Of a stretch of 64,000 nt of DNA, positions 58,990 to 64,000 are shown in pieces (the first letter of the stretch is position 1; every line of letters starts with the position of its first letter). A program made the position numbers and the translations under genes. The notes under the pieces were generated by a model that saw only the letters and a list, made by a program, of their open reading frames with translations, made no database searches and had not been told where the DNA came from. Source of the DNA: Benincasa hispida (lineage: Eukaryota; Streptophyta; Magnoliopsida; Cucurbitales; Cucurbitaceae); assembly GCF_009727055.1 (NCBI RefSeq), contig NC_052358.1, forward strand, positions 40,708,894 to 40,772,893. The letters are read 5' to 3'.

Positions 58990-59672
58990 ATTAAAATTTT
59001 GATATTTTGTATAAATAGTTTTCCTTATTTTTCTACATTTGAAAACCTCTTTACATATACGGGTTTTATCTGACTTCTCTCCAAATCATGATAGTTATGG
59101 TTTTGCCATTTAAAATAATTATTTTGATTTTCCAAATAGTAATGACTAGGCTGCATCTAATTCATATTATCCATACTTCTTTACCACGTGAAAAAGAAAT
59201 TAAAAAAATAATTTCTTAAAAAATAAATATATCACGTGGTAGTATTTGGTTGTACCATAGTTGAGATTGGTGCATTTGAGGGAGTAGCCAAAATTTTCAC
59301 TTTTACAAAACCGTTGTGCTGAAAAAGAAGGAAAACAAAAGTGTGGGCTCGGTTGCTTCCACTGAGTCAATGACATATATAGCCTATGGATGGTCCTTTT
59401 GTTGTTAGAATTCAACATTGTAGGAAACGGGAGGACCCTCAAAACAGAGCTCATTCTCTCAAAAAGGACCGGACGGCAATGGTGGTGCATGTGTGGGACT
59501 TCCTATCTCCTCACTCCCTCCAAAACATGGATACCTCTTGGAGCCCAAACCCAAGACTCAAGATTAGAGTAAGAGATTTCCAACACCAAATTTTCCAATA
59601 TTAAACCGTCCCCTCTTGTTTTGAAAGTTAAATTTTCACCCACCAAACCTTTAATCTTCAACCCAAAAAAAA
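58990..59672. other. Upstream region of the P450 pseudogene
   Basis: Mixed composition. 'gacatatatagcc' at about 59370 is a TATA-like box about 300 bp before the pseudogene ATG. No other gene is supported. Confidence 0.35.
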
Positions 59673-60573
59673 ATGGAGATTTGTTTTATCGTCATCGTCT
59701 TCCTCTATATTTGCTATTTCCTCAGCTCCATTTTTACCCATTTCCGAAGCAACACAAAGCAGGCCCTCCTTTAATCCCCATTCTCACCAATTTTCTATGG
59801 CTCAGCAGATCCCCACTCCAAATCCAATCTCTTCTCCGGAGTTTATTCGCAATTTATGGCCCCATCATCACCCTCTCCATAGGCACTCTCCCCGCTGTCT
59901 TCATCGCCGACCGCTCCATCACCCACAAGGCCCTCGTCCTTAACGGCGCTCTCTTCGGCGACCGTCCACCGACGGGAGCTGTTGCCAAGTTCATGTCCTC
60001 CAACCAACACAGCATCAGCTCTGCCTCTTACGGCCCACTCTGCCACCTCCTCCACCGCAATCTCACTTCACAAATCCTCCATCCTTCCCGTGTCAGGTCC
60101 TACAGTGAATCTCGCATGTAGGTTTTGGATATTCTTCTCAATCGTCTTCAGTCCCAGTCTGAGTCGGGAAACCACCCTGTTTCAATCATCGAGCATTTTC
60201 AGTACAGTATATTCTGTTTGTTGGTGTTGATGTGCTTTGGCAATAAGCTTGATGAATCCCAAATCAAGGAAATTGAAGAGGTGCATCAAGCTATGCAATT
60301 GAATTTTTGGCGTTTCAGCGTCCTCAAATTCTCGCCCAAATTGTTCAAGATTTTCCTCCGAAAGCGTTGGGAGGTGTTTTCTGAACTGAGAAGAAAGCAA
60401 GAGAAAGTCGTAATTCCTTTGATTGAATCAAGAAGAAAGGCAAATCAAAACAGAGAAAATTGAGGCGAAAATAAAGAAGAATTCATAGTGTCATATGTTG
60501 ACACAATACTCGATTTGGAGATTCCCGACGAGGACAATACAGAGCTTATTGATGAGGAGATGGTCACTATATG
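59673..60573 (+). pseudogene. CYP89A-like P450 pseudogene, truncated by a retrotransposon
   Basis: It is a close paralogue of the gene at 33468. The ATG opens MEICFIVIVFLYICYFLSSI and FTHFR. Then a 7-bp deletion at about 59759 (the intact gene has CTTCCAC between AAG and CAGGCC) removes the LPPG hinge and shifts the frame. The rest is readable in frame 59621-60463 ([52 protein letters not shown]). The C-helix Trp is Cys here (YGPLC for YGPLW). In-frame stops: TAG at 60119-60121 (KW in the intact gene) and TGA at 60461-60463 (a CGA Arg codon there). It ends after DEEMVTIC, nine codons before the expected AGTDTT, where the copia LTR begins. The haem-binding half would lie beyond the window if it survives. 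Confidence 0.92.
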
Positions 60574-61172
60574 TGCAACAACCCAACAAGTAAATATACC
60601 AATAACACATAACCATGCTATCAGTGCAATCCCAAACTCAAATTAGCTTGGATTCCAAGACAAATTGGTATTAAATCACTTACCTTGATTTTAAGCCTAA
60701 ATATCAAGTAATTAAATCTCCCTCTCAGCTTTGAAATTCTTGAATCAAGGCGTCTACACATAAAGCATAAATAACTTTAATTTCAACTTTAAGGCCTAGT
60801 TCAAATACATAAATTATCAAAACGTAGTTCACCTATCCAACACGTGGTTTACTCCAAAATGTTTAGGACGAGCTTCGTCAGCACCATGACCGGTCCCAAG
60901 CTGACGAGGCGCCACAACACTACTGAGATGGCTTTCCCTCTGCCACTCTGGATTTCCCTTCAGAATATCTTTTTATTGCAATCGTTTTCTCTACACCTCA
61001 TAGTAGCCCTAAAATTGATTCCTTCCCTTTTGTCCTTATTCATTCCCAATGGTGTATAAATTCATTCTTTCACCTCTATATAATATATGAGCAAATATAC
61101 AAGATTAATATATAGAGGCTTTTAAGCTCCCTCTTTGTCTCTTATTCTTCATTCTTCTTCTTCCATTTTCCA
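60574..61172 (+). mobile_element. 5' LTR of copia element inserted in the P450 pseudogene
   Basis: It begins TGCAACAACCCAACAAG directly after P450 sequence ATGGTCACTATATG and ends ttccattttcca, two bases before a PBS match. TATA-like tctatataatat lies at about 61075-61086. The expected target duplication would be ATATG (60569-60573), or a two-base-shifted version if the LTR starts TGTGCAAC. The 3' LTR is outside the window. Confidence 0.65.
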
Positions 61173-61174
61173 AC

Positions 61175-61190
61175 TTGGTAACATAGCCAA
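61175..61190 (+). other. Primer-binding site (copia)
   Basis: TTGGTAACATAGCCAA resembles the plant copia PBS TTGGTATCAGAGCC. The gag ATG follows at 61193. Confidence 0.6.
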
Positions 61191-61192
61191 CC

Positions 61193-64000
61193 ATGGTGAA
61201 CACTGAGTCATCCCTATCGTCTTCAGGTCTACCTCATGTCGTCACCAACATTGGGAGTATAACAGGACTTCCTTTAAATCAACTCATAAATCAAGTAACA
61301 TCCACTAAAATGGATAGATCAAACTTTCTTCTTTGACAAAACCTTGCCTGACCCATTCTCAGGAGTTACAGGATGGAAGGATATCTAACAGGAGAGACTC
61401 CTGGCCCCAGTAGGTTTATCACAAAAAGTGTGAATGCCAGTGGAAGCTCCAGCGAGAGCTCAAGCTCCAAATCAGCTACCTTGTCGGAAACAGAACAACA
61501 ACCAAGTTTGGCCTATGACACTTGATGGTTGTGGATCAGCTTTTGTTAGGTTGCCTTTACAACTCAATGTCACAAGATGTTGCAATCCAAGTGGTGGGAT
61601 TCAAACATCCAAGAACCTGTGGGAAGCTGTTCAAGAATTGGTGGGCATCCAGTTCAGGGCTAAAACCGATTACCTTAAGCATCTGTTTCAACAAACACTC
61701 AAAGGGGCCTTAAAGATGAGTGAGTACTTAACCTTAATGAAAAAAAAAAATATTCTGAGAGGCTTGCCCTTGCTGAAAGCCATATGTCTACTTTTAACCT
61801 TGTTTCTCAGGTACTATCGGGGTTGGATAAGGAATATAATCCAGTAGTAGTAGCTATCCAAGGCAAAGGTACAACACGCTGTCTGATATTCAGTCGGATC
61901 TTCTTTCATATGAAAAATGCCTCGAATATCAGCTTGAAATCAAATCAAGAGTATCTGGAATGTCTAGCTTATCGCTCTTCCCCGACCTTGTCTCTGTGAA
62001 TGTAGTGCCAGGAAGTACTCAGACCAACCAAAATCAGTATCGAAACTCATAAGGGAGCACCCAATTTTTAAACTCCAGGGGAGGTGGAAGTCGAAACAAA
62101 GGAAGAGGCCACTGGAACAATGCCTCAACCAATTGGCCTACATGTCAAACCTGTGGAAAACAAGGCCATACAACTGGTGTTTATTTTTTTCGCTACAACA
62201 AATAGTTCAACAATCCTCGCCAAACTCATAATTGAGCTGAATCCACCCAACTACCCATCAACCATACTCAAGATCAAAATCCTTCAGCCTTGGTTGCCAA
62301 TTCCAACACCGCCTCCCCTGAAACCGTAGCTGACCCAAACTAGTATGCTGATAGCGGGGCCACCAACCATGTCAATAGCAACCCCAACTTTCTAACCTCT
62401 GATACGAACTATACAGGTATGAATAGGGTGATTATTGGAGATGGTACTCCCTTGGAAATTTCTCAGCAAGCTTCTTCCACTATTCGTTCTAAATAAGGAT
62501 CTTTTTCCTTGTTAAATATTTTGTATATTCTCGATATAGCTAAGAATTTAGTCAGTGTCTCTAAGTTGGCCAATGATAACAACATTTTCGTTGAGTTTCA
62601 TGCTGATTTTTGTGTGATTGAGGACAAGGAGTCGGGGGAGGAGCTACTGAGAGGCATGCTTAAGAATGGTCTCTACTAGATGGAATGCATAAGCCCGTTG
62701 ATAAATAATTTTTCTAGTACTCAGGAAAATGGGAGTGCTAGCTCGGCTGCTCACACTTCTTCTTCTCTGCATATCTTTCACATAAATGTATTAGTGTCCA
62801 AATCTTTACTACATAGACGTCTTGGACACCCATCCCCTAAAATTCTGAACAAATTGATTAGTGGATGTAATCTCAAAATATCTAATAATGTGAAAAACGA
62901 GTTTTGTGAAGCTTATCAGTTCGAAAAAATGCACAATTTGCCCTTTCCCCTTCACTCTTCTCATACACAGCCCTCTTTCAATCTCATTCATACTGATCTA
63001 TGGAGGACTGCCCCAGTGCTATCAAACGATGGTTTTCGGTACTACATTCTGTTCATTGATGACTTCAGTAGATTCATATGGCTATACGCCCTGAAATAAG
63101 AGAGTGATAGTGTCTCTGCCTTCTATGACTTTAAGTCTTTTGTGCATACTCGATTTGGTAAAGTTATAAAAAACATACAAATGGATGGTGGTGGTGAATT
63201 AAAAAAATGTTGCTCATATCTGTAAACACCTCGGCATTCAAATCCGAGTCTCTTGTCCTTACATATTTGCCCAAAATGGTCGTGCTGAGCGCAAACACCG
63301 TCATCTTGGCAAAACCAGCCTCACAATCCTTACTTAGGCCTCCATGCAACTTATTTTTTAGTGGTACGCATTTCAAACTGCAACTTTCCTTATTAACAGC
63401 TTTCCTTCTTCTATTCTTCAGGATAAAAGCCCCATGGAGATTCTCCTTCACACAACGCTAGACATCTTCTCCCTACATGTCTTTGGCTATGCTTTTTACC
63501 TTAATCTTTGACCGTACCAATCTCACAAGTTTGATTTGCACAGCTGATAGTGTGTCTATCTTGGGCCTTCACCAATTCATAAGGGTTTTCGCTATCTCAT
63601 TAAAAATGGCAAAATCATCATCTCTCGACATGTTTGATTCAATGAAGAAGACTTCCCTTTTAAATCGGGTTTCAGATCCCCTCCGACCCAAATACCTTCA
63701 CCATCTCCAACACAACCAATAACATCATGGTTTCCCCAACCCCCATTGGACCCCCTTCTCAGCCCATCTTCCATGGCCCAACAGACAATGCCTCTCCAAT
63801 CCCACTCTATTTTTCCAGGCCTAAAAAGCTCAACCCAAGTCCCTACGACCCATCCACTCAAGGACACACAACAAGCTCCTTCTTCTTCCCCTTTTCCTTG
63901 CCCTGTGATAACTAGTAGACATGCCAGTTATTATAAGCCTTTTATTTAGAATCATGAAGGTTAACAAGTAGAAAATGTGGTGATAATACTAGGAATTCAT
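61193..64000 (+). pseudogene. Copia gag-pol (Retrofit/Ale-like), degenerate, runs off the window
   Basis: Gag starts MVNTESSLSSSGLPHVV and reads MDRSNFLL followed by TGA where Trp is usual, then ILRSYRMEGYLTGE. Zinc-knuckle area at about 62140: CQTCGKQGHTTG, with later residues lost. Protease: YADSGATNHV (D-S-G-A) at about 62345. GAG-pre-integrase: LLHRRLGHPSPKILNKLISG. Integrase: NLIHTDLWRTAPVLSNDGFR and YYILFIDDFSRFIWLYALK, then QMDGGGELKK; the catalytic Glu region is scrambled. The window ends before RT, in the variable linker. At least ten stops or frameshifts. It inserted after, or as the cause of, loss of the P450 copy. Confidence 0.82.

Overview
This is nuclear DNA from a flowering plant (a dicot). 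The evidence is very AT-rich intergenic sequence, one intact single-exon plant cytochrome P450 of the CYP89A type, many decayed Ty1/copia and Ty3/gypsy LTR retrotransposons, DNA-transposon ends, and a block of rearranged plastid sequence. The wording of several LTRs and gag-like proteins reminds me of cucurbit genomes. That is a memory-based impression, not something the window proves.

Only one gene looks functional: the P450 at 33468-35024 (+, 518 codons), with all its signature motifs. A second CYP89A-like copy at 59673-60573 is a pseudogene with a 7-bp deletion and two in-frame stops. It is cut off just before the oxygen-binding helix by the 5' LTR of a copia element that runs off the right edge of the window.

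Layout. 1-1.3 kb: a direct duplication and a G/C-rich repeat. 2.2-4 kb: a minus-strand LTR. 4.97-8.1 kb: a copia LTR carrying a roughly 1.5-kb insertion and a 223-bp tandem duplication, followed by gag. 8.2-14.8 kb: gypsy-type LTR pieces, a (TATG)n microsatellite, a CACTA right end, minisatellites and a second copy of the copia LTR. 16.6-18.3 kb: a second minus-strand LTR of the family at 2.2 kb. 19.2-25.5 kb: a Tnt1/Tork-like copia element nested in a minus-strand gag-like gene. 25.8-31.1 kb: gypsy LTRs and another gag-like remnant. 33.5-35 kb: the P450. 35-41.2 kb: an LTR-like fragment, short-motif repeats, a composite repeat element and a hAT remnant. 41.5-43.85 kb: plastid ndhB, rpl16 and psbC fragments lying between two copies of a copia polypurine-tract/LTR junction. 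43.85-46 kb: a CACTA left end and a solo copia LTR. 46.7-54 kb: an Athila-like gypsy element with 3' LTR. 54.6-59 kb: repeats, two pieces of a copia element and a dense field of short TATCANTGATA palindromes. 59.7-64 kb: the P450 pseudogene and the copia element that interrupts it.

All transposon polyproteins seen here carry stops or frameshifts, so none is expected to be autonomous. I found no tRNA or rRNA gene and no CRISPR array. I did not find a new multi-gene system. The most unusual structures are the organelle-DNA/retroelement sandwich, the palindrome field, the LTR with a readable empty site for a MITE-like insertion, and the 38.2-39.8 kb composite element. Many element boundaries are estimates made by eye.
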